Of a DNA stretch of 64,000 nt, positions 12,120 through 25,393 are shown one piece after another; position 1 is the first letter of the stretch; each line of letters opens with the position of its first letter. Origin of the DNA: Melieria omissa (Eukaryota; Arthropoda; Insecta; Diptera; Ulidiidae); NCBI GenBank assembly GCA_963971225.1, contig OZ020269.1, positions 98,626,405-98,690,404 on the forward strand, written 5' to 3'. Below the pieces are notes generated by a model that worked only from the letters and a program-made list of their open reading frames with translations, had not been told where the DNA came from and made no database searches. Both the position numbers and the translations under genes were made by a program.

Positions 12120-13840
12120 CAACTTTCAACTGCAAAGTATGGAATGAAAAACAAACAAAAAAAAGGAAGCAAAATTAATTCATTTTATTTTTGAGCTTTA
12201 TTGGTAAAACAAACCTAACCATCTGGTAACCATAATGAATGATCACATTGAAATTTTTTCAACAAAATTTTTCCCCCTTCTTGAAAAGTGTAGAAAGATG
12301 GAAATATAAGTAATTCATTTCAAACTTAATCCTTCAATGTGGCAACCCTAACCTAACAATATGGCAACACTAATCATTAAATCACTTTTAAATTTTTTCT
12401 ACTGGACATTTCAACGAGCGTTAATCATTACTTCAAAATTTTTTTAAAATGTAAATTTTTTTACAAAAGTGTAGCATGGAAAATAAATGTTAAAAATGTA
12501 ATTTTCCAAAAAATCAATGCATTTTAGTTTGAACTCAACGATTTGGCAACCCTAACCTAGGTAGGTAGGTAGGTGTGGCTGCTCCAGGAGGAGCACATTT
12601 AGGCCAGGCGGCCCATTGTGATACCACATGAGATCGAGCATCATATCGCTCACTCGCTAATCCATTTGGAGCTATTAACGAAGCTTAGTAGACGGCGTAT
12701 GGTCTTATCAGCTAGATCTTCTAGACTTCCGAAGTAGAAGTTGCCTAAGTGGGTTTGCCTTCTTCTAGATAAAGCCTAACCTAACCATATGGCAGCTTTT
12801 ATTACTCATGTACTTTTCAATTTTTCCTACTGAACACTCGAACTTTAAATTTGTACCTTTAAATTTTTCTCACAAGGTTGGTTGCAAAGTTTTCTCACGA
12901 TTTGGCAACCCTTACCTAACCATCTGGCAACCCTAATAACTTAGTCACTTTTCACTTTTTCAAGCATCAACTTTTACCTCTAATTTCTTCTCACAAAGTT
13001 TTTTCTACTTCAAAAGTTTAGAATGAAAAATAAATGTAAAGAAGGGCATTTTTTAAAAAATAAATTAATTTTAGTTTCAATTATTCGATTTAGCAACTCT
13101 AGCCTGGCCATCTGGCAGCTCTTATCACTCATTCACTTTTCAATTTTTTGCTTCCGAACAGTCAAACCGCATCAACCATTATCTTTAAATTTTTCTCACA
13201 AGGTGGGTTGCAAAGTTTACTCACGATATGGCAACCCTTACCTTACCATCAGCCAACTCTAATCACTCATTCACCTTTAAATTTTTTACATTAACCATTA
13301 CCTTAAAATTTTCTCCAAAAGTTGTTTTCTATGATACTTTAAAAGTGTAGAATGAAAAATAAGTGTAAAGAAGGACATTAAAAAAAAATAAAGGCATCTT
13401 AGTTCAAACAAATCGATTTGGCAACTCTAACCTAACAATCTGGCAACACTAATCAATAATTTACTTTTAAATTTTTCCCTATTCAACTGTCGAACAGGCA
13501 TCAACCATTAACTTTAATTTTTTCTCATAAAGTTGTTTTCTACTTCAATAGTTTAAAAAGTATTTCTTCGGAAAAATAAATACCATCTGGTAACTTTAGT
13601 CACTTTAAAATTTTTCCTACTGGGCAGTCAAACAGGCATCAACCATTGCCTTTAATTTTTTTTTTCATAAAGTTGTTTTCAACTTCAAAAGTTTAGAATG
13701 AAAAATGAATGCAAAAAAGGACATTTTTCAAAAAATAAATGCATTTTAGTTTTAACTAATCGATTTGGCAACCCTAACCAAACCATCTGGCAACTCGAAT
13801 CACTCATTCACTTTTTTAATTTTTTCCTACTGGGCCGGTT
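12120..13840. repeat. Degenerate tandem repeat, ~140-190 bp units
   Basis: About ten irregular units, each built around GGCAACCCTAACCTAACC..CTGGCAA..CTAATCACTCATTCACTTTT. The core occurs near 12219, 12345, 12546, 12780, 12905, 13092, 13230, 13420, 13588 and 13767. A secondary phrase, GAATGAAAAATAAATGTAAAGAAGG, recurs near 13021, 13350 and 13696 (given here as a consensus). Irregular spacing shows old expansion followed by indels. A LINE/SINE 3' end has inserted at about 12556-12785. Confidence 0.85.
12556..12785 (-). mobile_element. Retroelement 3' end inserted in tandem repeat
   Basis: Read on the minus strand, it ends with ATGTGGTATCACAATGGGCC, then AGCAGCCAC, then ACCTACCTACC. The same 3' signature is seen in the tRNA-derived SINEs of this window. 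It is flanked by CCTAACCTA on both sides (12549-12557 and 12776-12784 approximately), which fits a target-site duplication inside the repeat unit's CCTAACC motif. The rest has no recognisable protein. It is either a LINE 3' untranslated end or a SINE body. Confidence 0.55.
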
Positions 13841-16800
13841 TCGACTCATACGACTCATACGAAAACTTTGGCGACCAACACAAATCGAAATGAAAATTCG
13901 CGAATGTAAAGTAACCAAAAAACCAACGGCAAAAAGTATCCAATAAAACAACAACAAATTAACAAAACACAAAACAAACTTTCGGCGCAATGGCGGCGCA
14001 CAAAGGTGACGGCACCAGCGGTGCGGTGGTAACAACAGAGGCAAGCGGGCAATGGGCAACGGGTACAATGGATTTTTTGCATGAGTGAGGAAGCTGCGCA
14101 GCAGCGCCAATACTGAAAAAAAATTCCACAACAACAACAACAAAATCAAATAAAAACAAATATATATATATGATGCATGTCCAGCGCACACTTGGGAATG
14201 CGTTGTTAAGAGTGCTAAAGCTGCAGCTGGAGTTGGAGTTGGAGCTGGAGCTGCGCCTGAAGTGGACACTGGACAGCGCAATGCCAAAGCGCTGCTGCGG
14301 CTGACGGGGAACGTGCAAGTCAAAGGCAGTGCCAATGGCTGTTGAGACAAAAAATAGGAAATGCTGCATGGCGGGGGGCGAGAGGGGGGGGCGGGTGGTG
14401 ATGAAATGAGTTTTCAACGCGCGCGCCATAATCATCATCATCAGCGTCAGCGGCAGACGAGTGCGTGCGTGTGTCCGTACGTGTCGTCGCTATTGGCCGC
14501 GTCAGGTGGCATCATTTGCCTGCACTGGTCAGCGTGCTCGAGCATTTGTGCCAGCGCCAAGGCGGCCACGTTGGTGGCTGTCAAATAAACGACAAAAAAT
14601 TCCTTTTTATATTGCAAATGTTTACTTCTTTTTCTCATTGACGTTCGGTTGTTTTGTGTGTCGTTTGCTTGTTGCCAAAAAATTTGAATAGGCTGCACAC
14701 GCATTAATACATGAACACACACTCACACACACACACACACAGATGCATGCAGAACGGAAGCGCTGTACTCACGCTCCATATGTGTCGCTCGATTTCTAGA
14801 CTGATTTTTTGCGGCGCACTCGATCGCCAACGCAGCAGATGCGGCGTTGCGGTGCCAGAGACAGCAACAATGGTCAATTGCTGTGCACGTGTGTGCCCGG
14901 TTGGCAGTGGGCAATGGAGGCGCAGCTGGAGCAGAGGGAGTCAGCGCAATCGGCTGGTTAAGCTACAAAAGAAATGAATATGGCGAAAGTCGGAGCGAGC
15001 AAAGCCTTCCCCACTGGCTTAAAGTCAGCACGGCAGGTGGATATTTTGTCTGTGAGATACGAGTGTGGCTCAAAACTGTCGATGTAGGCAGTGTCTTTTT
15101 GCTTCAAGTGTGGTTTTTGTTTTAGTAAAATTCTTTTGTGGAACTTTGGAGTGTTAAAGAGGAAAGCTGGTACTAATTAGTGCCATTATTTGTTGCTTTA
15201 GTGCAGATTATAGTGGCGCTTCTTATAGCAAATCGATGTTTTAGTATAGCTTATAGTATTCTTTGGTTACACCATGCAACAAAAATAAAAAAATTTCAAA
15301 ACACACAAAAAATCTATATACTTCGAAACTAGGAGCCGAAGGACTTTGAAAATTCAAGGACATGTTTATTTCAAAAAATTATTTAAAAAAACTGAGCGCA
15401 TTGTAGAATAACAATATGGGTATCAAATGAAAGAGAAAAATCCTTAGACTCTTAGAAAATTCAATGTTTTGGTGTAAAAGAAGAGGTATTGAAAATGTCC
15501 TTTAAAAACTTGATCCTTGTATATCCGTGGAAATTTCCAATAGTTTTTTTTTTGAAAAAGTTATATCTTAAGGACTAAATTTAAACTACCACATTCTCGG
15601 ATATCGTTCTTCTTACTCTATCAATTTGGGATATAAAAAATTTAACTTTTCTCTGTAAAGGATATGGCTAAGGATGTGGTATAACAATGATACAATGAAC
15701 AATGAATAGCTATCTGTGATGCCCAAAAGTGTACAAGTTTTCCTATTTCAAGATTCTTCTTGGGTTCTTCAAGCCTTGCTGAATTTTGGTATAACTCGGT
15801 TAGTTCTCTTAACGGTTTCAGTAAATTCAGAAATACAAAGTGACAGTACAAACTAACAGAAACTTACGAAGCGATCATCGAAAACACAAACCTTATCGTA
15901 GACATCAACTCCTTCTTCCTATCGGTAACGTATGCACACAGGTTGCTTATGGGATTTAATGAAAAAAACCTTCAACATGCGGAAATATCTCTCCTAGCGG
16001 ACGTTAGATTTCAAACCCCATCTCTTAGGACTTCTAGCAGCGGTGTTCAAGGATCTGCATGTCAGATTACATGTTGAAGAATAGACAACGATGTTGAGCT
16101 TTTGTTCCGAAGCCATAACTTTGGAACATTCGAAAACTCTTTGAGCCTAAATAAACAGTTAATGTTTTGTTAAACTCTTTCAACATTTCTTGGAATAAAA
16201 CAACATTCTTTTTTGTTGACAACGAAGCTTTCTGTGGTTCCAGGAATCAAGAGATTTTCTTTGTTTTTGGAATAGTATAAGTCGTATAGTTAGTCTTGAA
16301 AGTTTTTTGCATTATTACTTCTTTTTTTTGTGTTTTTTTTCTAAAATTTTCCTCACAAAAATTTTTTGTCGGTAACAACTGCATTCAGTTAAATTGAGTT
16401 GTCACAAAAAGGCACTAACCCAAGTAATCAACTTGCAAATTATGACAACACCAAAAAAAAAAAAAGAATGTCATCCTAAAAATATACTACGACACAAATG
16501 AACTCTCGAATTGCATCAGCACGTAGTTAAATATTCAAATTATGCTCGAAATTAAGCATGACGCGAGATAATAACGAATACGAAATTCAAAAACAACAAC
16601 AACAACAACAATGGCAGCAACAAAACTAAATTAGAGCAACGTTACAACGATGCCGCGACGATGAATGTATTTGGGGCAAAAGGCGGCAAAAACGTAATTG
16701 CATACTTTCAGGCGAATAAATTGCAAAACCTCCGGTGGTGCACGCACAACGAAACGCTCGCGCTGAGAGCGAGCAGCGTTGCAGCGCGATGTGGCGCATA

Positions 16801-17960
16801 AACTTTGCACTTAAATTAACCTCTAACCCCATTTGTGTGCGGCAAATGCACTGCCACAAAACGGCTGAGTGATGCTGACGCTGGAGCGAAGGAGGAGGCG
16901 AAGAAGGAGGAAAGGAAGCGGAGGTTGGTGGCGCCAATGGTTATGGTGATGATGACGTTGTTGGCCCGCAAACTGATGATATAGGTACTTGTTGTTGAGT
17001 TGTTCTACACACACACACACGCATACTCAAACACTATCACTCACACACACACATAAACAAATACACACGCGCAGCGTCAAGTGATGTTGAAAATACCAAA
17101 GGACACGACCGCGAACTGAAAATTGCAACATTTGCCCTCTGCATTGGAATAGTAGTTGTTGTTGTTGTTATTTCTTGCACACTGTATGCGCATCGCAGCC
17201 TTCGTCGTCATTATGCCACGCGGTGTTCTTATTTGCACGAATTTCATTTTAGAAAATTAACAGCAATTAAAGCGAGGCGCTAGCAACGAGCGAGTCCCTG
17301 TTTGGCTGCGCTGTGTGTGCGTTGTCCTGCGCATCCTTGCAACAGACAGCAACAACGATCGTTGCAAGCCTGACTGTAGCGCTGGCAGTGGCTTTTGTGG
17401 CATGCAACTTCCGCTGGGCCAAAGGAAACGGCAGCGCCTTTGCCTTATTAGGTGAGAAATCGCGCTACCTGTGCCGCGCTTCCACCTTTTGCTAGCTGGC
17501 ACTTTGCTCGTTGTTGGCAAAGATGGCACCGTGTTGGCTGTTGCTGCAAATTTGAAATTAGTTGCCAGTGCCGCGCACCTGACTGGCACATCCGCCACCG
17601 TGCGCCAGTAGGTCAGATGGCTGGCAATTAGGCAGCGGCGCACTTGCCACAGGACAACGCTACGTCCACCAGCAACAACAGCAACACATTGCATTTGGCT
17701 GCTTCTTCAGCCGCTCCAGGCGCGGCTAATTGTGCGGGCATTCGCTGTGACTGTCCGCGTCCCGCTGTCCCTCCGCATCGTAATGCAAATTATACGAAAA
17801 TTTAATAAGAAGCTGCCGCCGCATTGCCAATTAACAAGCGACAAGTGGGCAAATGGCACTGATGATTTACTTAAGTGCCGCTTTGGCCGACAGGCAACTG
17901 CGGGCACAATGCGAGGACATAGTTTTGGACTAGAACTGATGAGGTTACGAGGCGGAGACT
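13841..17960. other. Intergenic DNA, locally GC-rich
   Basis: About 4 kb without a supportable gene. It includes GC-rich patches at 13980-15010 and 16620-17960 with CAACAA, GGAGTT/GGAGCT and CA runs. Between them is AT-rich DNA (15240-16500). Reading frames of up to 180 codons in the GC-rich patches overlap on opposite strands and are compositionally biased (Leu/Pro/Ala or Cys/Ala runs), so I do not call them genes. The GC patches are reasonable candidates for regulatory DNA or untranslated exons of a neighbouring gene. Confidence 0.45.
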
Positions 17961-18158
17961 AGATTACGTCAAAATGAAGAAGAAGAAGAAGATGAGATAC
18001 GGTTGGAGTTACTTGACTAGTAAAGGGTTTGAGGTGCATGAAGTGGCGAGAAGATAATGTTGGGAAGATGATAAAATTAGGTAGAAAATAAAGTTGAAAA
18101 GAAGATGAATGTGAGAAGATGATAAAATTGGAAAGAAGCTGAGTTTGGAAAAAATATA

Positions 18159-18773
18159 GGGTGTTTTTTTAGAGGTATAGAAATTCGAATTGAAATAAAA
18201 CACAAGAAAATCGTATTAATGTCCATCAATTTGGCTTTATTGGAAGGATAATTTTATGCCATTAATGTTTAAATATGATTTCGGGCATGTGGCCGCTGCG
18301 GCTGGCTCGAATAAAGCCAATTCTACAGGTCCAATTTTTAAAGTTGATGGACAAAGCTCCAATTGCTGTGCACGGTGGCGAACCGATTCATTCGGGTCCT
18401 CTTCAACATTTTGCTCTACAGCGGCAATTGTTTCTTCGTTGCGCACTGTTCGACGTCTCTGCGGATGCGTATTATCACATAGAGTAAACGTAGTGCGAAA
18501 ACGACCCATGGTTAACCGATGGATGGACCGATTTTGCTCTGATGGACGATTATGTCGACCATAGAATGGACGGAGCTTGCGGTAAACTTCGCGAACTGAA
18601 CCATTATTTTCGAAATAAATTTGCACGATTTGCAAGCGTTGTTCTTTTGTCAACCTGTTCATGATGAAATGGCAAACCAAACTGAACATAAATGACATTA
18701 GAGTTGCCAGATTTGACCACAAAATGCCAGTTTTATCTCTATTCGAAAAACAAACCTCTAAAAAAAAACACCC
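18159..18773 (-). mobile_element. 615-bp mariner-like element with internal deletion
   Basis: Inverted ends begin GGGTGTTTTTTTAGAGG at 18159. On the other side they end in the complementary CCTCTAAAAAAAAACACCC at 18773, differing by two T in the homopolymer. TA flanks both ends (18157-18158 and 18774-18775). The transposase gene runs on the minus strand and is reduced to its two ends (see next entry). The insertion lies inside the purine-rich minisatellite, so it is younger than that array. Confidence 0.85.
18237..18662 (-). pseudogene. Truncated mariner-like transposase (HTH part joined to C-terminal end)
   Basis: Begins MNRLTKEQRLQIVQIYFE at 18662 and has the N-terminal helix-turn-helix region typical of a widespread insect mariner-like transposase family (the domain often labelled DUF4817). 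FYGRHNRPSE and RRRTVRNEETIAAVEQNV follow. After about residue 105, and with no catalytic core, it jumps to a C-terminal-like tail with CPKSYLNINGI. It stays open for 141 codons, although the family is usually over 300 residues. All catalytic acidic residues are missing, so it cannot transpose. It could in principle make a DNA-binding fragment, but there is no evidence of expression. Confidence 0.75.
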
Positions 18774-19222
18774 TATATAAAATTGGAAAGAAGATGAATA
18801 TGAAAAAAGAAGATGATTTGGAAAAACATGAAATTGGAAAGAAGATAAGTTTGGGAAAAATATAAAATTGGAAAGAAGATGAATAGGGAAAAAGAAGATG
18901 ATTTGGAAAAACATGAAATTGGAAATAAGATAAGTTTGGGAAAAATATAAAATTGGAAAGAGCATAAATATGAAAAAAACATGATTTTGGATTAAAGATG
19001 AAGTTGAGAAAAAGATGAATTTGAAAAAAGTTTAACTTGGGAAAATGGTAAAGTTACAATAATTGGTTCAAAATCGGTGCCGCAAGCAAGGGAGGGTTGG
19101 GTGTTCAAAACCCCAAAGATTTTAGGTGACAAGGTTTCCAATTATATTTGCTTCATGAAGTTGGAAAAGAGATACAAATTGAAAGAAGAATATTTAAGTT
19201 CGGACTAATATGAAGTTAGTAG

Positions 19223-19380
19223 AAGATTTTTTCTCCCAAAAGATCCCGTTTGGATCTACCAACAGATAATGGAAGGACACCGGTTTTCCGAAAAATGAAG
19301 GGATTCACAATGGACCCAACAGGGTCTTCGAGTGGATGTGCTTGCCGCACACACCCTTTCCGTAAGCTAACCTAACCTAG
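19223..19380 (+). mobile_element. LINE 3' tail, copy 3 (same family as 5.75 kb)
   Basis: Matches the 3' untranslated end of the 5.75-kb LINE. Shared pieces are CAAAAGAT.CCGTTTG.ATCTAC, GGAAGGACACCG, TTTTCCGAAAAAT, TTCACAATGGACCCAACAGGG and GTGCTTGCCGCACACACC, then CTAACCTAACCTA. Only about 160 bp remain, a severe 5' truncation. It is inserted in the purine-rich minisatellite. Confidence 0.85.
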
Positions 19381-20230
19381 TAGAAGATGAAGTTGGGAAA
19401 TAAATGCAGTTCGGAAGCAGATGAAATTAGATGGATGATGAAGTTGAGAAAAAGGTGAAGCTGAGTAGAAATTTAAGTTGAGATGATGATTTTAGAAACA
19501 AAGATGATTTTGAGATCAAGATGAAGTTTGGACAAAGATGAAGTTGGACAAAGATGAAGTTGGGAAGAAGGTCAAGTTAAAAAGCTAGTAAAGGTTTCAA
19601 AATGAAGGACGATGAAGTTGGAAAGACGGTGAAAATAGAAAGAAGAATGAGTTTTTAAGAAGATGAAGTCAGGTTGAAGATGAAGTTGGATGAATTTAGG
19701 AAGCAGATAAAATTAAGAAGAAGATGGAGTTGAAAAGGGCGTGGGTTGGATAGAAAATTAAGTTGAGAAAAAGATAAAGTCGTGAATGAGATGAACTTGG
19801 GAAGAAGTTGAAAAAAAGATGAAAATAGAAAGAAGATTGAGGTTTTAAGAAGATGAAGATGAAGTAAAAGATGAAGTTGGGAAAAAGATAAAAATGTAGA
19901 AAACAGATGAAATTGAGAGAAACATGAAGTTGGGTAGAAGATGAAGTTAGACAGGAAATAAAGTTAAAAGGAAGGTGAATCCGGGAAGAAGTGATTTTCG
20001 GAAGAAACTTAAGTTGGGTAGAAAATTAAGTGGAAAAAGATAGAGTTGGGAATAAGATGAACCTGGGAAGAAGGTAGTGTCCCAAACCTGGTAAAGGGTA
20101 AAAAATGGATAAATATATAGTTGGAAAAAAGGTAAAAATTGGAAAAACATAAGTTTGGAAGAACATTGTGTTAGGTAGAAGATGAAATTGGGAAACAAAC
20201 GAAAGAGGAAGATGAACTTGGGGAGAATTT

Positions 20231-20815
20231 AGGTAGCAAATTGAGGTAAGAAATAGAGGACAAAAAAATTTATATATTTTTCGTGGAGTTCTTTAATGCA
20301 TTGAAATGGGCGGTAAAAGACAATAATAATGGAGATTTTGTCATCAAACAATTTTTTGTTTTAATTATTGTTTAGATTAAGAGATATTTTCTTGGCAATC
20401 ATGGTTTTTTTACAAAGAACTCTTAAAGCATTTATTTTTAAGAACAATTAAGACTTCAACACTATGAACTTAATTCTTTCCTTCGTGATGCAATAGGAGT
20501 GGAAGAACATTCTCTTCTAGTTTGAATTTTTTCTTACAAAAGTTCTCAACATTTCTCAAGGTTCTGCATGTTGTAGGTGAAAGTATACTAAATCATGCGT
20601 GATCTTACCTAAATAGATTCATAATCATGTGTGTCGTTGAAAGAAAGTTAAAGGAAAAAGGAAATGGGAGGGAAGAAACAGGCAGGTTGTATTGGTTCAG
20701 TGGCAAATTTATGCTGAACGTGACTGGAATGTAAATTGAAAGTTGCAAGAAAACAGAAGGAGGTAAATATGCAAAACGTGTGACATAGATTTAGGCGCAT
20801 ATTAAATTACTACTT
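20231..20815. other. Intergenic DNA
   Basis: AT-rich, with no gene, RNA or defined repeat seen. Confidence 0.5.
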
Positions 20816-21205
20816 AAGTTGCAATCGTATTGAATTCAATTAAATTAAATTAATTAATAAAGTTTTTAAATTAATTTTAATTAAATTAAATTAAATTTAA
20901 ATTTATTCATTAAAGTAAAAAATTAATTAGTTCAGTAAATAATTAATTTAAATTTAATTTAATGAATTAAATTAAATTAATTTTAATTAATTGAAGTTAA
21001 TTATTTAAAAATTAAAATTACTTTATTTCATTTAATTAAAGTTAATTATTTAAAAATTAAAATTAATTTAGTTTAATTTAATGAATTTATTAAATTAAAA
21101 TATATTTAATTTAACTAATTACGATTAATTATTTATTTTTTAATTAATCAATTTATTAAAATAAATTTAATTTAACTAATTAAAATTAATTTCATTTAAT
21201 TCGCC
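20816..21205. repeat. AATTA/TTAAAT simple-sequence block
   Basis: About 390 bp made almost entirely of AATTAAATT, TTAATTTAA and similar words, with only a handful of G or C bases. It is expected to be an easily unwound, matrix-attachment-like tract. No function is demonstrated. Confidence 0.8.
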
Positions 21206-21209
21206 TAAC

Positions 21210-21950
21210 CTTATTTACCACAAAGTTAACTATTCAAAGTTGTCTCAGATTTTGTTAGATTAAGAAGCCTGAATAAATTTAATCTAACATAACTAAACCT
21301 AATTCAAACTAACCTAACTTCTCTGACTCAACTCCACCTAATCATATCTGACTTAAGCTTTTTTGAATTATATCAGGTCCTGCCACTATGTTCGCCTGAA
21401 TAGACTTAATCTAACGTAACTAAAACTTATTCAAACTGACCTTACTTCAGTTACTCAACCAAACCTCGAACATTTAATTTAATGTGAACTAACTTACGAT
21501 GTCTCGAATTATGTTGTGTTTACAAGTGTACGGACTTCTTTCCCTTTGATGTTGACCTGAGTAAACTTAACCCAACGAAGCTAAATCTAATTCAAAGTAA
21601 CCTTACTTATTTCCTTTAACTCTACTTTACCCTTTGTAACTAACCATAAACTATTTTATGTGGCCTTGGGTTTTATTAGGTCGACAAGAGTACGGTTTTA
21701 CAAACTATTCTTCACATTACGTAACTAAAACTTATTCAAACTAACCTAACTTCTGTTACTTAAGCAAACATTTTACTTAATATGAACTAACCTAAGATAC
21801 ATCTCTCAGATTATGTTAGGATTGTACCGTCTTTGCATTAGGCTGCTGGAAAAATTGAGTTTCTTCCACGCAGTCAGCTTTGAGGATTAAACATAACCTC
21901 ACCTAATCTAAGTTAACCTAACTCATACTTTAACTTAGCTAAATCATACT
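21210..21950. repeat. Degenerate tandem repeat upstream of GAPDH, four units
   Basis: Four diverged units of roughly 130-160 bp. Their best-conserved part reads CTGAATA.A.TTAATCTAAC, then TAACTAAA.CTTATTCAAA, then CTAACCTTACTT. It starts near 21272, 21397, 21556 and 21705. The last unit ends about 300 bp before the GAPDH start codon. Whether it acts on the gene is unknown. Confidence 0.7.
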
Positions 21951-22260
21951 AACTAAGCTAAATCATACTTTAGTCAAACCTCATCATTAGTCTCATCATA
22001 ACTTCCCCATCATTCGACAGTTGACATGTAATTTACACTGTTCACCGATTTTTTGGCCGCTCAAGCAATCAACATTTCAATCACTTTACATTAAAAACCA
22101 ATTTTGAATTTTCATTCTTTGCAACAGTACTCAAATTGAAAACGTAAAAAACTTCAAATCGAAATCAAATTTAAAGTGAATTGAAAAGAAATTGTGAATT
22201 TTTTGTTTTTGCAAAAATACAAAAAAAAAGAAACTGTGAAGTGAAAATTTTTGCGCATAA

Positions 22261-23274
<1,014 letters not shown>

Positions 23275-23422
23275 AAGCGCTCAGCGCATAGTTGTGCAGG
23301 TTTCTAGTTGTAAAAAGAATTGAAATTGTTTTTCATAATTTATTGAATTTTGAAGCAAAGCGTTGAAGAGAAATATTCCAGTTAGCATGTAATGTGTTTA
23401 CGTTCGTTATGTAATGAAGAAG

Positions 23423-23428
23423 AATAAA
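23423..23428 (+). terminator. Polyadenylation signal of GAPDH
   Basis: AATAAA about 150 bases after the stop codon, the first canonical signal downstream. Transcript cleavage would be expected some 10-30 bases further on. Confidence 0.6.
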
Positions 23429-23825
23429 TGCATCAAGGTGCGAGTGATAAGAATTTTAAATCCATATTGATGTGAGACACTTTGTCTGTAATTCGACGAG
23501 TTTTTTGCAATGTACGAGTTGAATCAAGCACTCGGGGGTTTTTTCATTGAGGTTGAAGGCAAAAAGTCCAAGTTGCTTTAATGAAATCGTTGGCGGGAAG
23601 AGATTAGAGTAGTTTCCACCGAATCCTGACTGTGTTTGTAGCATGAGCCTTGAAAGCGCGCACAAGTGTTAAGAAAATGCAAGATTATGAAGCAATGAGA
23701 TATGAGGTAATGATTGCTTGACAAGTCTGTATATAGAATACAGGAGAACAGAAGCTATTCTAGGCCACGGATGAGTAATTGTCTCGTCTTTCACTAATAA
23801 CAAAGGATCTAACGATAAACCAATC

Positions 23826-23930
23826 GATAGCGATAGAAGTAAAAGAGTGTTTCAAAGCCCGACCTGGGATTCGAATCTTGGGCCTCGGTATGAGAAGCCA
23901 GCGCACTACCCGCTGGACTATCGAGGCCGG
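23826..23930 (-). mobile_element. tRNA-derived SINE (family A), 5' fragment
   Basis: On the minus strand it starts CCGGCCTCGATAGTCCAGCG, which includes the pol III A box, and continues to a B-box-like ATTCGAATCCC and the conserved ACTTCTATCGCTATC. It is the first ~105 bp of the same SINE found complete at 61570-61967. Truncation of the 3' part implies later deletion. Confidence 0.85.
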
Positions 23931-23934
23931 TAAA

Positions 23935-25217
23935 AGAATACATACTAAATCTTATTTTGAGATCATGTGATCTCGACTTTTCAAATGCTAATTTGTCGAC
24001 TGACTCTCTAACGGTTTAAAAGATTGTCAGATGTTGTGAAGTTATCAAGAACACATTTATTGTACTGAAGCTTGGGGTTTTCTGTTAATTTCCTTTTTTC
24101 CTCCTTTCTTTCCCGATTTCTGGAGAATACTGAGTATATCCTGTGATGCCAAACAGCCAAGGTGATTGCTTCTCAACACCTCAGCGTCAAACCTGGTGGT
24201 TCCGTCAGATACACAGAAAGTAATACGGCGCCTAATTATCCTCATCACAGGCAGAACTTGGTGCACTGCCAGATATGCCACATCTCTTAACCCAAGAAGG
24301 GAAACCTTCGTCGATACGACGAACACTACATACATTTCTTCAAATTTATCCTTATCCTCGGATCTGATTGCTTTCTTTTTTCGTATGATCTCAGTTGGCG
24401 ATGTGCTTTATTGTGCGAATTATTTATAAAAAAATGTCTGAGTATAATTATACAACGAAGTTAGAGTTTATACGATTTCCAAAAATCTAAGTTGAATACG
24501 ACTTCATCGATTCGACGAAAATTACTAGCAACGTATGTAAAATATAATTACCTTTCTAAGTTAATGGGCTCGAACCATTTATAGGGATAGATAAACATAC
24601 AATATCGCAGGCTTTAAGACTTAAAACCCTCAGATCATCCCTTCCGACTCACTCCCATGAAATATTACGCGCAATCATGTGCTGTGCGACTGTAAAAAGA
24701 AAACAAATATACAGCTACATGGTGCACCAGCAACGCCTGTAAGGGGAAGCGGGCATTAGCGAAAAAACAGCGCGCCAAACCGGACATAGCGAAGTCTCCA
24801 AGCATGTTGCTGTCACCTCCTTTAAACAACAGATGGCACTATGAGCGGCAGCTCACAATATCGGAGGCGTTGTTCCTAAGCGGCGATAGATGGCAGCACC
24901 AACACTAAGGACTACATACAGCAGGCTAATCACCTATTCTGGCAGGAAAACATAACTGAGTAACGTAACCAACACAATGCCAATGTCTTGTGAAGGTACT
25001 GTGCTTCTGAGAGGAGTGAACGAGTAAAAAAGCTCAAGAAAAGAATTAGCTCTTTTAGTTCTTAAGCTCTTAATACTGCTTTGACACTAGGGGTAAGATC
25101 TTCCAAGAGGATTTCAGCTCGAAATAATGGTCTTTGTGCCTCGACCAAGACAAACCCCAGGCACGTTAGGTCATTGACTTCTTAAGCCTTGGGGGTTTCG
25201 GGATAATTGGTTAGGTA
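23935..25217. other. Intergenic DNA
   Basis: No gene is supported. A minus-strand frame near 24115-24335 faintly resembles the decayed C-terminal end of LINE RNase H regions but is too diverged to call. The rest shows nothing defined. Confidence 0.4.
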
Positions 25218-25385
25218 CAAGGGCGGATTCAGAAAAATATTTCAGGGGCGGGGGTTCAAAAAGTAATTCTTTAAAACTCATAAAATGCCAAAAATGCTTT
25301 TTAATTTTTATGTAGTTTTAAAGGCGATCCTAATATTTCGGGAGGGGGTTTCAACCCCCCAAAACTCCCCTTGAATCCGCCACTG
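25218..25385. mobile_element. hAT-like MITE, copy 1
   Basis: About 168 bp with inverted ends: CAAGGGCGGATTCAG on the left, and GAATCCGCCACTG on the right, the complement of the common CAGTGGCGGATTC terminus. Internal GGGGGTTCAAAA and TTTCAACCCCCCAAAA also face each other. Flanking 8-mers GTTAGGTA (25210-25217) and GTTGGGTG (25386-25393) match at six of eight positions, fitting an aged hAT target duplication. There is no coding capacity. Confidence 0.75.
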
Positions 25386-25393
25386 GTTGGGTG

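Larger units (their letters stand above)
17965..20230. repeat. Purine-rich degenerate minisatellite
   Basis: Long strand-asymmetric array of short degenerate units close to GAAGATGAAGTTGGGAA and GAAGATAAAATTGGAAA, each about 16-20 bp. It is interrupted by the TIR element at 18159-18773 and by a LINE tail at 19223-19380. Translation of the complementary strand gives Phe/Ile/Leu/Ser-rich nonsense repeats, which explains the long minus-strand frame upstream of the transposase remnant. Confidence 0.85.

Noticed and set aside
12540..12560. Telomeric (TTAGG)n DNA
   Set aside because: CCTAA words occur only as short runs in tandem-repeat units and retroelement tails, not as an array, and Diptera do not use TTAGG telomeres.
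13808..14441. Two overlapping minus-strand frames of 160-180 codons
   Set aside because: They overlap each other in different frames and derive from GGAGTT/GGAGCT and CAACAA repeats. The hydrophobic runs are composition, not membrane domains that I can defend.
17257..17694. 145-codon minus-strand frame
   Set aside because: GC-rich patch with competing frames on the other strand and no recognisable family.
23826..23930. tRNA gene on the minus strand
   Set aside because: It is the head of the same SINE family; the acceptor stem is not closed.
24115..24335. LINE C-terminal remnant on the minus strand
   Set aside because: Some resemblance to the run after the LINE Cys/His segment, but no Cys/His motif or RNase H signature survives. 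Too weak to annotate.
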